This document shows, piece after piece, positions 25,525 through 34,582 of a stretch of 64,000 nt of DNA. The notes under the pieces were generated by a model. That model ran no database searches. It saw only the letters and a program-made list of their open reading frames with translations, and had not been told where the DNA came from. Within the stretch, counting starts at the first letter, position 1. The number at the start of each line of letters is the position of its first letter. This DNA comes from Lewinellaceae bacterium SD302 (GTDB lineage Bacteria > Bacteroidota > Bacteroidia > Chitinophagales > Saprospiraceae): contig PDLQ01000010.1 in NCBI GenBank assembly GCA_002591745.1, positions 1 through 64,000 on the forward strand, given 5' to 3'. Made by a program: the position numbers and the translations under genes.

Positions 25525-28500
25525 TCACGCGTCAACTCCTCCACCAATTCAATACAGAACGGATTATTGAAATAACTCAGGTGATCACAAGCGATCGGCT
25601 CGGGTTTAGTGACCAGATCGCCCTTCACCAGTTGTTGACTCTTCAGACTCACGGCAATATCGTTTGGCTCGCGAAACATCCCGGCGTCCAGTAAAGCGTA
25701 ATGTGGATGGTGGCGGAAACGATAAATCAGCCGTTCAATGAAGCCGCGTAATTTTTCCTCGGCTTCGGTCTTCACAAGTTGGGTGTTGCCGGCCACCAGT
25801 ACGTAGGGGATCGGTGCTGTTGAGTTGTCATTGAGGCGCTTGATGAAGGCACCATCCGGCCCCATTTCCACCAGGGTAGTCTGTGATTTTTTCCAGAGCC
25901 TTTCAAAGCCCAGCAGGGCCAGCATCCAGGGTTGGGCGAGGCTGGCACCACTGATCCCGTAAGTGATCGCCGAAGTTAACAAGCCGAACACATTGGACCA
26001 GGGCGATCCGCCGTGGGGCGTCCCGAAGGTCAGCAGGCGGTCAACCAACTTATTTCCCTCCTCCTTTTCGATCATCCAGCGGCTCACCAGTCCACCCATA
26101 CTGTGGGCAAAAAGATGGAGTTCGGGGGCAGCGGACTGGCCAAAACCAAGCTTCGTCAGTTTTTCCAGCAGGTCGCGACCGGTCTGGTCAATGTTGGTGC
26201 CCAGGTTTTCATAATCGAAGGTCAGAACCACTTGGAAACGATCATCGAATTGCTCTCCGGTTTGTTTGGCTACGTGCTGCAATATGGCCGTGGAGCTTTC
26301 CGTATCGCCAATGATCCCGTGCACGAACAAGGCAACTTTTTTGGGCTTCAAAGTAGCAATGCTGGTGGCGATACCATCGAGGTCTTCACTGGCGTATACA
26401 AGCGTTCCGCCCGGCGTTTCTTCAACCACTCGTCGCAGTAATGGGTATTCCGATTTCACCCCGAGCCATTTACCCACTACTTTCTGAAAAAATATCTTTA
26501 CTGAGCCCCCGAAACTGCGCTCGTCCACCACTTCGGAAGGAATGTCCTGGATCAGCAGTTCGCCGGCCTCGTTCAAATAGCCTAAGGGGTAGTAAGCGCC
26601 ACTCTCCGGATCGTATCCGAAGGGGATGATACTTTCGTTCTCAGCGAAGTGCTGCCCGGTAGTGATTTTTAGCGGACTGGTGGCTGATACAGCATCCGGA
26701 TTTTTGATGTCGGTCAACTCCAGTGCGTTGAGCCCGTCACTCAGGTCACGCTCACCGGTGATAGCGTTCAGGTTGAGTAACTCGCCTCCGGAAAAAATAT
26801 TCGGTAACGCCCGTTGTACGGAACGGCTCCCCGTTTCCAGGCTACTCAATTTCGCCTTGGCAGAGAAGCCACCAGATACTCCTTCAATGGTCATACCACC
26901 CAGTTCCTGTTCGTAACCGCCAATGTTAACGGCGTCGAGTGGGCGTACGATTTTAAAACTGATGTTTTTCACCGTCCAGTCACGGTCGTCAATGCGTTTG
27001 CGGGCCGGTTTAAAACCCCTATCCTGACGCTCCCCCCGTAAGTTTTCACGATTGTCTAATTCCAGGCCTTCCCGATTGAAGACTGAAGTGTCGATTTCGT
27101 CATTGGCACTGATCAAAATTTTGAGGTGATCGGTGATTTCCGTCACTCCCCAACCGTGGTAACTGTCGTCAAAGGAGGGGGAAAACTCAGTGATTGCATC
27201 GCCGAAATCATCCCGTACCGAAAGGTAAAAATCTGCGCCGGGGCTCAGTTCCTGCCAGGGAGCCAATTCGTTGCTGATCGCAAAATCACTGCTGCTGTAC
27301 AAAACGGAAAGGAAGAAGGTACGATTCGCTTCATTACGAATTTTCACCTGGTAGGTCGGTTCCACTTCTTGCCCCGCTTCGTCCCGGCGATAGTGTATAC
27401 TTACCGGCTCTCCGAAGTCTCTAATTTCACGGGTAGAGCTACCGTATTCCTTTACCGTCACTTCTACAGAGATCGCCCGCTCCGGAATCTGCGTGCGTGG
27501 GTTGCTCAAACTGCGTAAACCTTCCCAGGTCGCCACTTGAGCAACCTGATTTAAAAACTCCCGAACCTGATCGGGGCGCTCTTCGTCATCGTAAAGGCTT
27601 ACTCTTTTAAAAAGCGGCGTCCCCTGTTCCGGCCGAACCAGTATAACTGAACTCTGGTATTTATCCACGCGGTAGCCGGCGCCTTCGCACTCATCGGTTA
27701 TTAATTTCAGTTCCGGATATTCAGCAGCCAGGTCGAGGAATACTTGTTGCCAATCCTGTGGGAGATTTGGGTGCAGTAGCACGTTCAGCTTTTCCAGTCC
27801 ATTCGTTTTCAGGTTGGCGGCGAAGATCTCATTACGGTTTGGGGTACTGCCATCTACTCTCGCCACTACACTGCGGTGTGCCTCTACCCTATTGACCCGC
27901 CACTGACCACCGTCGCTTTCTTCCAATATCGTCGGATGCTCGTCACTACCGACTTGGATATTCTGTACACTGCCCGCATCCAGGTACCAGTCACCATCCC
28001 GAAAGTGGATACGGTAAACTGGTCCGCCGAAGCCGGCAGCAGCTTGCACATCTTCGTTGCCGGTAGAAAACAAAGATCGGCGGTGGCGATCAGTGCCTTC
28101 GTTATCCAGGTAAGGAAATTGTTTGGGGTTTACTGTATTAGCCCGGATGTTAACCCGGCGCATCAATTCCTCTACACTTACGCCGGGGCCGGACTGAGAA
28201 AGCTCCCTACTCAGGCAGTAAGTAAAAACTCCCTGAGAGACACCATCGATGGGCCGTTCCTGAGCGCGTTCATCGGGCCGGCAAGCAGCCAGGTGCAGGG
28301 CCGGATAATGCGGGGGTAGTTTCTTACCATCCTTTTCCAGATAATCATCGAACCCGAGGTATTGCTCAATCGGAACTGAACCAGCTGCACTGGTCTGACG
28401 GTCCCGGATCTCTTCCTCACCGGTTTCGTGCAGGCTGCGGAAATTATTACCACTGTGGCAGCAGTCCAGGATGCTGGTGAATTTTGGTTTTCCAGCATTC

Positions 28501-28892
28501 ATCGCCCGGTGTGCCAGGTAAGCGAGTTCTTTATCCATTAAATCGCGCCCGCCCGGCGTCCGGCTGTCGTGACAAACCAAGCTTTCGTTACGGCCGGAGC
28601 TATCGTTAAAAAAGGAGAATGGAACCGGAGCAAACGAACCGTGGCCACTATAATAAAACACACAATGGTCTTCCGCTCCGGCGCTACTAAAGTGATCGAA
28701 GCCATCGATCACGTTCTGTCGGGTAGCTTCGTGGTCCTTGAGTCGTTTTTTGCTGTATTCCAGCCCGTTTAACTCAGCCTGACGCTCTAGTAAGCGGTCC
28801 ATTGTTTCGATATCGGCGGCGCATCCCTTTAGGTTATGACGAGGATCAGCGTATTGGCCTACGGCGACGAGGAGGGCATAGAGTTTGGGCAT
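25521..28892 (-). CDS. caspase-like protease fused to an alpha/beta-hydrolase (lipase-like)
   Basis: The 1123-residue protein has an N-terminal caspase/metacaspase domain (1-280): LYALLVAVGQY, the catalytic His84 in YYSGHG and Cys145 in LDCCHSG. The middle ~550 residues are beta-rich with no motif I recognise. The C-terminal ~270 residues form an alpha/beta hydrolase: FVHGIIGD (oxyanion loop) and the nucleophile Ser931 in AHSMGG, with His1104 in CDHLSYF a candidate base. The fusion suggests a protease-gated lipase effector; that is inference. No signal peptide, so cytoplasmic. A GCTACTTTG motif lies inside at 26349-26357. Confidence 0.85.
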   Translation of the reverse strand: MPKLYALLVAVGQYADPRHNLKGCAADIETMDRLLERQAELNGLEYSKKRLKDHEATRQNVIDGFDHFSSAGAEDHCVFYYSGHGSFAPVPFSFFNDSSGRNESLVCHDSRTPGGRDLMDKELAYLAHRAMNAGKPKFTSILDCCHSGNNFRSLHETGEEEIRDRQTSAAGSVPIEQYLGFDDYLEKDGKKLPPHYPALHLAACRPDERAQERPIDGVSQGVFTYCLSRELSQSGPGVSVEELMRRVNIRANTVNPKQFPYLDNEGTDRHRRSLFSTGNEDVQAAAGFGGPVYRIHFRDGDWYLDAGSVQNIQVGSDEHPTILEESDGGQWRVNRVEAHRSVVARVDGSTPNRNEIFAANLKTNGLEKLNVLLHPNLPQDWQQVFLDLAAEYPELKLITDECEGAGYRVDKYQSSVILVRPEQGTPLFKRVSLYDDEERPDQVREFLNQVAQVATWEGLRSLSNPRTQIPERAISVEVTVKEYGSSTREIRDFGEPVSIHYRRDEAGQEVEPTYQVKIRNEANRTFFLSVLYSSSDFAISNELAPWQELSPGADFYLSVRDDFGDAITEFSPSFDDSYHGWGVTEITDHLKILISANDEIDTSVFNREGLELDNRENLRGERQDRGFKPARKRIDDRDWTVKNISFKIVRPLDAVNIGGYEQELGGMTIEGVSGGFSAKAKLSSLETGSRSVQRALPNIFSGGELLNLNAITGERDLSDGLNALELTDIKNPDAVSATSPLKITTGQHFAENESIIPFGYDPESGAYYPLGYLNEAGELLIQDIPSEVVDERSFGGSVKIFFQKVVGKWLGVKSEYPLLRRVVEETPGGTLVYASEDLDGIATSIATLKPKKVALFVHGIIGDTESSTAILQHVAKQTGEQFDDRFQVVLTFDYENLGTNIDQTGRDLLEKLTKLGFGQSAAPELHLFAHSMGGLVSRWMIEKEEGNKLVDRLLTFGTPHGGSPWSNVFGLLTSAITYGISGASLAQPWMLALLGFERLWKKSQTTLVEMGPDGAFIKRLNDNSTAPIPYVLVAGNTQLVKTEAEEKLRGFIERLIYRFRHHPHYALLDAGMFREPNDIAVSLKSQQLVKGDLVTKPEPIACDHLSYFNNPFCIELVEELTRD

Positions 28893-29046
28893 GATGGTGT
28901 GGGTTGTGGTGGTGTCGGGCTATTTTGAAAGATGTAAAATAGGGAATTATGAAATAATAGTGGTGTTTGCACGCCGATCTTGCATGCCGACGGCAGCTTC
29001 CTTTTTCATTGCCCTGGAAAGCCATAAAGTCGCCGATCGCTCATTC

Positions 29047-29149
29047 TGGAATACGTGCTCTCCGAGCGGCTACAACCAAATCACCTGCCGGTCGTTTCAG
29101 AGCGGCCTTAAATTGCGATTTCAAACCGCTCGGAGAGCGGCGTACTCCA
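29047..29149. repeat. palindromic element with ~24-bp arms
   Basis: The left arm starting TGGAATACGTGCTCTCCGAG (29047-29069) is matched by the complementary right arm (29126-29149), with CTCTCCGAGCGG perfect. The spacer has a second smaller pair around GGTCGTTTCAGAGCGGCC. It lies between the caspase-lipase and the first 2TM gene. Low similarity to neighbours suggests a mobile or terminator-derived element. Confidence 0.6.
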
Positions 29150-29162
29150 AATACAAAAAATA

Positions 29163-29498
29163 TTAAATCAAATCCTCTTCCCGATACCCCCGTGGCTCCG
29201 CCGGAGCCTCCCTGGTCGGTAATTCACGATCCGGCCGGTTCTGATCCAGATCGAAGAAGCCCTCGTCATCTTCGGGATATTCGTCTTCGCGGTCACGAAA
29301 CGGGCCGTAGACGGAAAGACCTTCCATAGCCACGCCGATGCCCCACCCCATGATGGGCCAAATGGCCCAGAAGGAATGGGGGCTGGTCACTAGATTAAGA
29401 ACAACAAAAAAGACACTCATCACCAGATACGTCCGGAAATGCTTGATGAAGTTCCGTTTCTTTTCGGCGGGAGATTTAAAGGATTTTTTGCGTGACAA
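29163..29498 (-). CDS. 2TM domain protein (111 aa)
   Basis: A basic N-terminus (KKSFKSPAEKKRNFIKHFRTY) leads into two TM helices (about 28-45 and 52-70) connected by a short HSFWAIWPIMGWGIG stretch, the classic 2TM domain. The acidic C-terminal tail (DREDEYPEDDEGFF) is cytoplasmic. The function of stand-alone 2TM proteins is unknown; the domain is common in Bacteroidota, often near sensor kinases. Its paralogue is encoded 52 bases upstream in the same direction. Confidence 0.8.
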   Translation of the reverse strand: MSRKKSFKSPAEKKRNFIKHFRTYLVMSVFFVVLNLVTSPHSFWAIWPIMGWGIGVAMEGLSVYGPFRDREDEYPEDDEGFFDLDQNRPDRELPTREAPAEPRGYREEDLI

Positions 29499-29550
29499 GG
29501 AGAGAAATATTTGTTAATGATATACAAGTTAAGGCTTTGCCGCGCAAATC

Positions 29551-29958
29551 TTATACCAAATCCTTGTCTTTCCAGAGTGGATCGTAATCTTCCCCCGGCT
29601 CACTACCGTTACCACGCTGATCGTTGCCGGGCAGAATGCTGTCTTCCACCGGGTGACGGTTGAGTATCCAGTCGAACCAGTCGTCGCTCAGCCAACCTTT
29701 ACCACCGGGAAGACCGCGGAGTTTGATGTATTTGACGGCCAGGAAAATGCCCCACCAGAAACCAACCATCCGGAAGATTTCAAAGAAATCATTGTCCAAT
29801 AAAACACCGGCACTGAAAAGTACTAGTAAAGAGATCAGGTAAGCGCGAAGACTTTTATAAAACTTAGCCTTCGGGGAGATGATACGCTCACAACGGAAAC
29901 GTCGCCGGCCATTGCGGCGTCGGCGGCGAGATGAGGCATTGCTACTTTGATAGTCCAT
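29551..29958 (-). CDS. 2TM domain protein (135 aa)
   Basis: It has the same layout as its neighbour: basic start (SSRRRRRNGRRRF), KAKFYKSLRAY before helix one (about 37-55) and MVGFWWGIFLAVKYIKLRG as helix two (about 68-85), then a polar tail. The two genes look like a tandem duplication that has diverged. The ATG at 29958 lies inside an inverse copy of the GCTACTTTG motif, so the motif codes for residues 4-6 (QSS). Confidence 0.78.
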   Translation of the reverse strand: MDYQSSNASSRRRRRNGRRRFRCERIISPKAKFYKSLRAYLISLLVLFSAGVLLDNDFFEIFRMVGFWWGIFLAVKYIKLRGLPGGKGWLSDDWFDWILNRHPVEDSILPGNDQRGNGSEPGEDYDPLWKDKDLV

Positions 29959-30004
29959 ATCTGAATAATAATTTCAACCAAAGTAGTCCGGCAGGAATCA
30001 CAAT

Positions 30005-31387
30005 TCAACTTCCTTCGATCAATCCAGGGAGAAAGTCGATCAATAAGTAGGACCCGGCAAGTAATAACGAGTAGCCTACTAACCAGGGCCAGGCGCAGTA
30101 ATCGTTCAAGCGTATACCTTCTTTGTGGTAAACATAAATTCCGGCCAGTACCTTATCCAGCATATACACGATCACCGTGGCCCATACGATGCCGGCCATG
30201 CCCATAATACTGACCAACCAGAAGCTAAGCGCTGCGTTGATGAGCAGTTCCAGGAAAGCAAGCCCGGGTAGAACCTTACTGTGGCCAGTGCCCATGATAA
30301 TGACCACCGGCATGATAAACCTGCTGATGCCGCTGAGCAGAAAAATTTGAAATAGCGGTAGGCTGGCGGCGAACTGTTCCGTAAAAAGCGGCTCCCACCA
30401 CCAGGGGCTGGAGAGCATCAGGATAAACATAAGTGGAAAAAAGAGATGCATGAGCCGCAGCGAACTCTTGCGTAGTTGTACCAGCCCGGCCGAGCGGTCC
30501 TCACCGATCAGGGGGAGTAAAGTGGAGCCAATTCCGTTGGCGATGGCCGCCACCAGTGGCAATTCCCGGGTCCCGTAGCGAAAGATGACAAACTGACTTT
30601 CATCGCCGTCGTACCAGAAGTTGACCAGCCAGGGATCAAAGCTGACGACCAGTGAACCCATGATGGCGTAGAGGATCAGCGGGAATGCTGTGCGGAATAG
30701 TTTGTTACCCTCGTGGATTGGGAGTTCGAACGTAGCGGTCTTACGGCGCACGCCAGTTTGCAAACGCCAAGCTTTGGGGTCGATAATCAAGAGGGTCTTG
30801 ACCAGGGCCACCACCGCGAGGAACTGAATACTGACCGACCAGCCGTAGCCGAGCAGCAAAGGCAATATCAGGGCCATCAGTAAAGCCAGGTTACTGAATA
30901 CCGAAAACCAGATTAGCCGGCGGGCGCGGGACTGGGCCAGCAATACCTGCTCGTACATCAGGGCGGGCCAGTGGGAAGCCAGAAAGATGAGGTAGAAAGA
31001 CCAGCCGGGCAACTCGTCGTCGCTGGTCAGCAAAGCGAGCAGGGGCTTTTGCAGAATGAAAGCGAACAGACAGATACCCAGACTGAAACCCAGCGTGATG
31101 CGAAGCAGTTGGGTCGTCAGTCGATCCGCCGCCGCTTTTTCGAGGGTGCGTACGCGCGTCAGGTAAGCCTGCCCCGTACCCGCCAGCCAGGCAAAACCCA
31201 GTAAATAACCCAGGTATTGCATCTGCTCCCAGCGACCGATCTCCGCGTTGGAAACCATTAGACGGGGCAGCAACAGGGCTACTGAAATCAGGACGATTTG
31301 CCGTAGCAACTGGGCCAACTGGCCGGCTCGCACCAGGGTGTTTCCGGTGCGCCAGTAATGCCGGACGCGGTCAGTAAGCCAGTGCAA
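30005..31387 (-). CDS. polysaccharide flippase-like membrane protein (MOP/Wzx superfamily)
   Basis: The 460-residue protein has about twelve TM helices and conserved membrane-embedded Arg/Gln/Tyr positions typical of lipid-linked oligosaccharide flippases (for example REIxxWxxxxYLGYLLGFAW region, residues 45-65). It should move a lipid-linked glycan across the inner membrane. The start is a TTG at 31387, six bases after the upstream gene, and no ATG is available nearby, so translation may be coupled to that gene. Confidence 0.85.
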   Translation of the reverse strand: MHWLTDRVRHYWRTGNTLVRAGQLAQLLRQIVLISVALLLPRLMVSNAEIGRWEQMQYLGYLLGFAWLAGTGQAYLTRVRTLEKAAADRLTTQLLRITLGFSLGICLFAFILQKPLLALLTSDDELPGWSFYLIFLASHWPALMYEQVLLAQSRARRLIWFSVFSNLALLMALILPLLLGYGWSVSIQFLAVVALVKTLLIIDPKAWRLQTGVRRKTATFELPIHEGNKLFRTAFPLILYAIMGSLVVSFDPWLVNFWYDGDESQFVIFRYGTRELPLVAAIANGIGSTLLPLIGEDRSAGLVQLRKSSLRLMHLFFPLMFILMLSSPWWWEPLFTEQFAASLPLFQIFLLSGISRFIMPVVIIMGTGHSKVLPGLAFLELLINAALSFWLVSIMGMAGIVWATVIVYMLDKVLAGIYVYHKEGIRLNDYCAWPWLVGYSLLLAGSYLLIDFLPGLIEGS

Positions 31388-31393
31388 TAGTGT

Positions 31394-32731
31394 TTATTTG
31401 TTCAGCTTCACGGTCTTGTCGGTAAATTCCATTCCATATTCGCGTAGTTCTTCCAGAACCGGCTCGTAGACTTCCTTCATCGTAGGAATGTGGACGCCCG
31501 TGGCCCTGATCTTGTCCTGGCTGATCAGCCGAACGAAAATACCCATCGGCAGGCCGACCGTGCGGGCCATGGCGGTATCTTCTTCATCTTCACCCTTCAT
31601 AATCAGATTGGAAGTTTCCTTGTATTTCTGACCGTCCAGAAGGTACTCGATCTCGTGCTGCATCACGATCATATCGCGGTCGTCCTTTTCGAGTTTCCAT
31701 TTATTCAACAGCAATTCCTCCAGGATCAGGGCCGGAGTGGCGTCGGGCAGATTGATCTTCTTCTTACGGAAAAGGCCCAACCATTCGAGCTTCTGCATCA
31801 CCTCTCCTCCCGGATTGATTTCCAATAGCTGAGCAATGCGGTCCTTAACGGAGCCATTGCCCCGTGGAGCCAGGGCTTCCATCAGTTCGTGGTAAGTGAT
31901 TTTGGCACTGTCCAGGATAGGAAATCCGGCATCGGTCAATCCGATCTGAATCAGGGCATCCCAGGCCTTGCAATAACCGGGATAACGCAGGGTACCACGC
32001 AGGATGGTGGGAATTTCATCCAGTCCGTACTGACTGCGGTAGAGTAAACTGTCGCGGTTGGCGTAGGCTTCCATAGGGCCGAGGCCTTCCACTTTGATCT
32101 TCCAGGGGTTGCCGAAAAGTCGCTGGTAAGGGATAAATTTGAGCTTACGGTCCTTCAGGTATTGGGCCGTTCCCTGGCCTGCCAGTACGACGTTACGGGG
32201 GTTCCAGGTAAACTTATAGTGCCAGGGATTATTGTCACTTTCCGGAGCGATGAGTCCACCGGTGAAAGAGCGAAAAGCCGTGATCTGACCTCCTTTTTCA
32301 CGGATGCCGTCCAGCCGCTGCATAGCACTCATGTGGTCAATGCCGGGGTCCAGGCCCATTTCACCCATAAAAATGAGTTCGCGATTGCGGGCCTCGTCGC
32401 CCAGCCGGTACAGCTCCTGACTAACGTAGCTGGCGGTTACGAGGTGCTTGTTCAGGCTGATACAGTCTTGGGCCACGTCGATGTGCAGGTGAGCCGGCAG
32501 CAGAGACACCACGATGTCGGCCCGGCCGATAAGTTCGCGGCGATCGTTGACTTTGGTGACGTCCAGCCAGGTGGCTTGCCCGCGGGGATGACCATTGATT
32601 TTGGCTTCTGCGGCGGCAGGATTGGCATCGGCCACGGTGACCAGCCAGCCTAATTCAATGGACTTATTGAGTACATAATTGATCAGCGCGCTGGAAGAAC
32701 GGCCGGCACCGATAATCAAAATTCTTTGCAT
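31394..32731 (-). CDS. saccharopine dehydrogenase family protein
   Basis: The 445-residue protein has an N-terminal Rossmann fold (RILIIGAGRSSSALINYVL at residues 3-21), the LPAHLHIDVAQDCISLNKHLVTASY segment and the family signature GEMGLDPGIDHMSAM near 138-152, then the saccharopine dehydrogenase C-terminal domain. Relatives catalyse NAD(P)-dependent steps of lysine degradation or synthesis. Which step applies here cannot be told. A -7 box (TATATTTG, 32759-32766 on the minus strand) lies 28 bases upstream, with a GCTACTTTG motif beyond it. Confidence 0.9.
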   Translation of the reverse strand: MQRILIIGAGRSSSALINYVLNKSIELGWLVTVADANPAAAEAKINGHPRGQATWLDVTKVNDRRELIGRADIVVSLLPAHLHIDVAQDCISLNKHLVTASYVSQELYRLGDEARNRELIFMGEMGLDPGIDHMSAMQRLDGIREKGGQITAFRSFTGGLIAPESDNNPWHYKFTWNPRNVVLAGQGTAQYLKDRKLKFIPYQRLFGNPWKIKVEGLGPMEAYANRDSLLYRSQYGLDEIPTILRGTLRYPGYCKAWDALIQIGLTDAGFPILDSAKITYHELMEALAPRGNGSVKDRIAQLLEINPGGEVMQKLEWLGLFRKKKINLPDATPALILEELLLNKWKLEKDDRDMIVMQHEIEYLLDGQKYKETSNLIMKGEDEEDTAMARTVGLPMGIFVRLISQDKIRATGVHIPTMKEVYEPVLEELREYGMEFTDKTVKLNK

Positions 32732-32758
32732 GGGAGGGGATGGTTAAACATACTGTCG

Positions 32759-32766
32759 CAAATATA
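32759..32766 (-). promoter_or_regulatory. candidate -7 box of the saccharopine-dehydrogenase-like gene
   Basis: On the minus strand the sequence reads TATATTTG, matching TAnnTTTG exactly, 28 bases before the ATG at 32731. The TTTG of a GCTACTTTG motif (32792-32800) is 25 bases further upstream, somewhat far for a -33 element. Confidence 0.45.
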
Positions 32767-32872
32767 AACGCGGGCTTCTTAGTATGGTTATCAAAGTAGC
32801 ATTGTTTGAAATAATCAGGGAAATTCCTGCCGTACCCTGACCAAGTGCTGGTGAAATTAAGGGGCCACTACT

Positions 32873-33652
32873 CTACTTCGGCAAAAAACTCAAGCTCCGT
32901 CCGTTCACTTTCAACCAGCCGTGCTGTTCCTCGTAATCCGGCATAGCGTCGTGCACCAACTTCCAGAAACGATCGGAATGATTCATCTCAATGCGGTGAG
33001 CCAATTCGTGGACGATCACTGCGTCCATTACCTTTTTCGGCGCCAGCAATAGTCGGCTGCTGAGGTTAATTTTACCCTTGTTAGAGCAGGATCCCCACTG
33101 GCTTTTGGTCAGTTTCAAGGTTACCCCACTAACCGGCTGGCGAAAATGAGCGGCATTGAGCTGCGCTACCCGTTGACTGACTTTCGGCAAAAACAACTGC
33201 CCCATCAATCTGCTGACCAGCGTTTCCACGATCGGTCCCAGGCGATCCGGCCCGACCATTCCAGCCAACTCCACGAAAACCATGCGATCATCTTCTTCGG
33301 CCAGAGTAGCAAAGTGGCTCTTGCGACCGTTACCCTCACCAACTTTCACCCTGAATTCAGTTTCCATAACCGTAATCACTCCCATTGCCGGAACGGACTG
33401 AGGTAGCAAGTGCTCGAAATGGCCGGGGTCTTTACTATAAGTCTCCCTGGCCCACCTGCCCAATTCTAACAAAAATTTACTGCGATCCGCTTCCCGGAGT
33501 CCGCGCGGCAAGCGGAAGATCAACTGCTTTTTCCCGATACTGGCGCGGTAGCCATTACGATTTTCCTGATAGACCCGCAGTGGTACGAAAGCCCCGGGAA
33601 AGAGCTCAAACCGACGATCATCGTAAGTGCTGTTCTTGCTGCGGCGTAACAT
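32873..33652 (-). CDS. YgjP-like metal-dependent hydrolase (M48/SprT superfamily)
   Basis: The 259-residue protein ends with the zincin motif HELAHRIEMNHSDRFW (HExxH plus a downstream His) and WGSCSNKGKINLS, as in YgjP/DUF45 proteins. The family is thought to be cytoplasmic metallopeptidases or chaperone-like proteins; specificity is unknown. It precedes nadK on the minus strand with a 20-base gap, so the two may share a transcript. Confidence 0.85.
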   Translation of the reverse strand: MLRRSKNSTYDDRRFELFPGAFVPLRVYQENRNGYRASIGKKQLIFRLPRGLREADRSKFLLELGRWARETYSKDPGHFEHLLPQSVPAMGVITVMETEFRVKVGEGNGRKSHFATLAEEDDRMVFVELAGMVGPDRLGPIVETLVSRLMGQLFLPKVSQRVAQLNAAHFRQPVSGVTLKLTKSQWGSCSNKGKINLSSRLLLAPKKVMDAVIVHELAHRIEMNHSDRFWKLVHDAMPDYEEQHGWLKVNGRSLSFLPK

Positions 33653-33672
33653 AATAGGGTGTTTAGAGCGTA

Positions 33673-34557
33673 CTAGTGATTACGCCGATCCTCCCCCCAG
33701 TTGAGTTTTCCCCGTAGCGTATCCATAAAACTGATATTCGTCAATTTAACAAGCTGAATCGGAAAATCGTTTTTACGTACTGCCAGCTGATAACCGGAAT
33801 CAATGGTTTCAAAGCGGCTGTCCAGGGTGCAAAGGAAGTTTTCCGCCCGCCCTTCTACCTCGAAGGTAACGATGCTGTCGTCGCTGATCACGATGGGGCG
33901 TACGTTCAGGTTGTGGGGGGCTACGGGGGTGATTACGAAGTTGCCGCTGCCGGGAAAAATGATCGGTCCTCCACAGCTTAGGCTATAGCCAGTACTGCCG
34001 GTGGGCGTGGATACGATAATGCCGTCTGCCCAATAAGAGTTCAGGTAGGCCCCGTTGATGTAAGTATGGATAGTGATCATACTACTGGTGTCCCGCTTCA
34101 ATAAGGTGCAATCGTTGAGGGCGTAGGGCAATTGATCGAACAGTGGCTTATTACTCTCCAGGTAAAGCATACTGCGGGCTTCCAGTTCGTAGCGGCCCCG
34201 CTTAAGCTCGCCCACCGTTTTTTCAACCAGGCTTTTTTCCACCCTGGCTAAGAACCCCAACCGCCCCAGGTTGATCCCTAAAATCGGGATACCACGATCA
34301 CGCACCAGAGTGATCACCTTGAGGATGGTCCCGTCTCCCCCCAGGGTGAAGATCATATCAAATTTTTTGATCCCGAAATCGTGGTAACTCGAAACAATGC
34401 CTACTTCCCGGGGAAACCGGATGTGGGGACGTAACATCTCCAGGTAGGGCTCGTAGACGTAGGTACTGAAACCAGCTTCGGCCAGAACGTCGAACAGGTG
34501 TTGGACGGTAGGAATGTCCTTTTCTTTGAGTTTTTGGCTGTATATGACTACTTGCAT
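33673..34557 (-). CDS. nadK: NAD kinase
   Basis: The 294-residue kinase has the ATP/NAD-binding motif GGDGT at residues 73-77, the conserved NDCTLLKRD segment, and the second motif SPTGSTGYSLSCGGP at about 184-198. It phosphorylates NAD+ to NADP+ in the cytoplasm. The length is standard and the BamA-like gene follows on the same strand. Confidence 0.95.
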   Translation of the reverse strand: MQVVIYSQKLKEKDIPTVQHLFDVLAEAGFSTYVYEPYLEMLRPHIRFPREVGIVSSYHDFGIKKFDMIFTLGGDGTILKVITLVRDRGIPILGINLGRLGFLARVEKSLVEKTVGELKRGRYELEARSMLYLESNKPLFDQLPYALNDCTLLKRDTSSMITIHTYINGAYLNSYWADGIIVSTPTGSTGYSLSCGGPIIFPGSGNFVITPVAPHNLNVRPIVISDDSIVTFEVEGRAENFLCTLDSRFETIDSGYQLAVRKNDFPIQLVKLTNISFMDTLRGKLNWGEDRRNH

Positions 34558-34582
34558 CGGGTGTAATATACGCTGTATGCGT

